Assembly (NCBI GenBank): GCA_023398165.1 | Contig: JAEWSQ010000012.1 | Span: 1-64,000 of the forward strand | Direction: 5' to 3' | Source: Spirochaetota bacterium | GTDB taxonomy: Bacteria > Spirochaetota > Spirochaetia > Treponematales > Treponemataceae | DNA: 64,000 nt | Part shown: piece by piece, positions 63,738-64,000 of the stretch | How the letters are laid out: each line of letters begins with the position of its first letter | How positions within the stretch are numbered: the first letter of the stretch is position 1 | Notes under the pieces: generated by a model | What the model was told of the DNA's origin: nothing | The model's input: only the letters and a program-made list of their open reading frames with translations | Databases searched by the model: none | Program-made: the position numbers and the translations under genes

Positions 63738-64000
63738 TTACCAGCCCCGCACTGCCAAAAGCTGCTTGTCGTCAAGCTGGCGAATATCTATACCGTCCAT
63801 TGCCTGTCCCAAACCGGTGCTTACTTCTGCAATAACCTTCGGATCATTCCAGAATGCCACAGCCTTTACAATAGCCTTGGCTCGCTTTAATGGGTCTGCA
63901 GATTTGAAGATGCCTGAGCCGACAAAAACGCCTTCGCTTCCGAGTTCCATCATCAATGCAGCATCTGCAGGAGTTGCAACTCCGCCAGCTGCAAAGTTTA
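63738..64000 (-). CDS. pdxS: Pyridoxal 5'-phosphate synthase lyase subunit, 3' part only
   Basis: The last 87 residues are in the window; the 5' end lies beyond it. The frame is open to the edge and reads NFAAGGVATPADAALMMELG, then GVFVGSGIFKS and AFWNDPKVIAEVSTGLG. These are the conserved C-terminal phosphate-binding and tail motifs of PdxS. It forms PLP from ribose 5-phosphate, glyceraldehyde 3-phosphate and ammonia with PdxT. Confidence 0.95.
   Translation of the reverse strand, partial: NFAAGGVATPADAALMMELGSEGVFVGSGIFKSADPLKRAKAIVKAVAFWNDPKVIAEVSTGLGQAMDGIDIRQLDDKQLLAVRGW

Noticed and set aside
1..64000. CRISPR arrays, tRNA/rRNA genes, insertion sequences, prophage genes
   Set aside because: I looked through the intergenic intervals and ORFs and saw no repeat-spacer arrays, cloverleaf-like segments, transposase or phage motifs.

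Overview
The window reads as chromosomal DNA of a fermentative, host- or gut-associated spirochaete, most likely Treponema or a close relative. The evidence is combined: a phenylalanyl-tRNA synthetase alpha chain of the archaeal/eukaryotic type (a known spirochaete trait), Big_2-domain lipoproteins, an M23/bactofilin cell-shape operon, pyruvate:ferredoxin oxidoreductase beside a multi-gene [FeFe]-hydrogenase cassette, and moderate GC. The genus is an inference from protein character; no 16S rRNA is present. I saw no tRNA, rRNA, CRISPR array, transposase or prophage.

Layout. 1-3.8 kb: relic of an RHS/YD-repeat gene, then two lipoprotein genes. 3.9-23 kb: a plant or host glycan block with a GH95 fucosidase, a chemoreceptor, two solute-binding proteins, a GH39 beta-xylosidase, a YesL-like protein, two sugar ABC permeases, a YesN/YesM-type two-component system and a GH3 glycosidase carrying a C-terminal CBM6. 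23-26.6 kb: biotin salvage (birA-bioY-bioM-bioN) plus a DTW-domain protein, with a BirA-like operator over the birA start. 26.7-36.7 kb: mixed housekeeping, including acyl-CoA synthetase, uxuB-uxuA, msrA, plsC, a lipoprotein, a caspase-fold protein lacking its catalytic pair, and a TetR/small-membrane-protein pair around a perfect palindrome. 36.8-45.8 kb: nifJ and an hfs-like hydrogenase/hydrogen-sensor cassette, separated by a relic of an RCC1-repeat gene. 46-49.6 kb: M23 peptidase, bactofilin, YaaR-like and RicT-like genes under a consensus promoter. 49.7-60 kb: tatD, a dus gene, a spirochaete-type protein of unknown function coupled to a diguanylate cyclase, a rhomboid whose catalytic Ser is Thr, two secreted proteins, pheS, a UDG-like protein, a lipoprotein amidohydrolase and a thioesterase. 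60-64 kb: stand-alone trpB with a structured leader, a diacylglycerol glycosyltransferase, pdxT and the 3' end of pdxS.

How it fits together. Sugars freed by the GH95, GH39 and GH3 enzymes and hexuronates handled by UxuA/UxuB would feed glycolysis to pyruvate. NifJ oxidises pyruvate to acetyl-CoA with reduced ferredoxin, and the hydrogenase cassette can discharge or sense that reductant as H2. Biotin is salvaged rather than made, judging only from this window.

Most worth a second look: (i) the trpB leader, with a near-consensus promoter, an 18-bp operator, a five-codon leader ORF forming one arm of a 13-bp hairpin, and three further hairpins; (ii) a rhomboid with GATG in place of GxSG; (iii) a caspase-fold protein with both catalytic residues replaced; (iv) three genes whose -10 boxes lie exactly six bases before an ATG with no Shine-Dalgarno sequence, suggesting leaderless mRNAs; (v) the sensory hydrogenase-phosphatase cassette; and (vi) two gene relics (RHS and RCC1).
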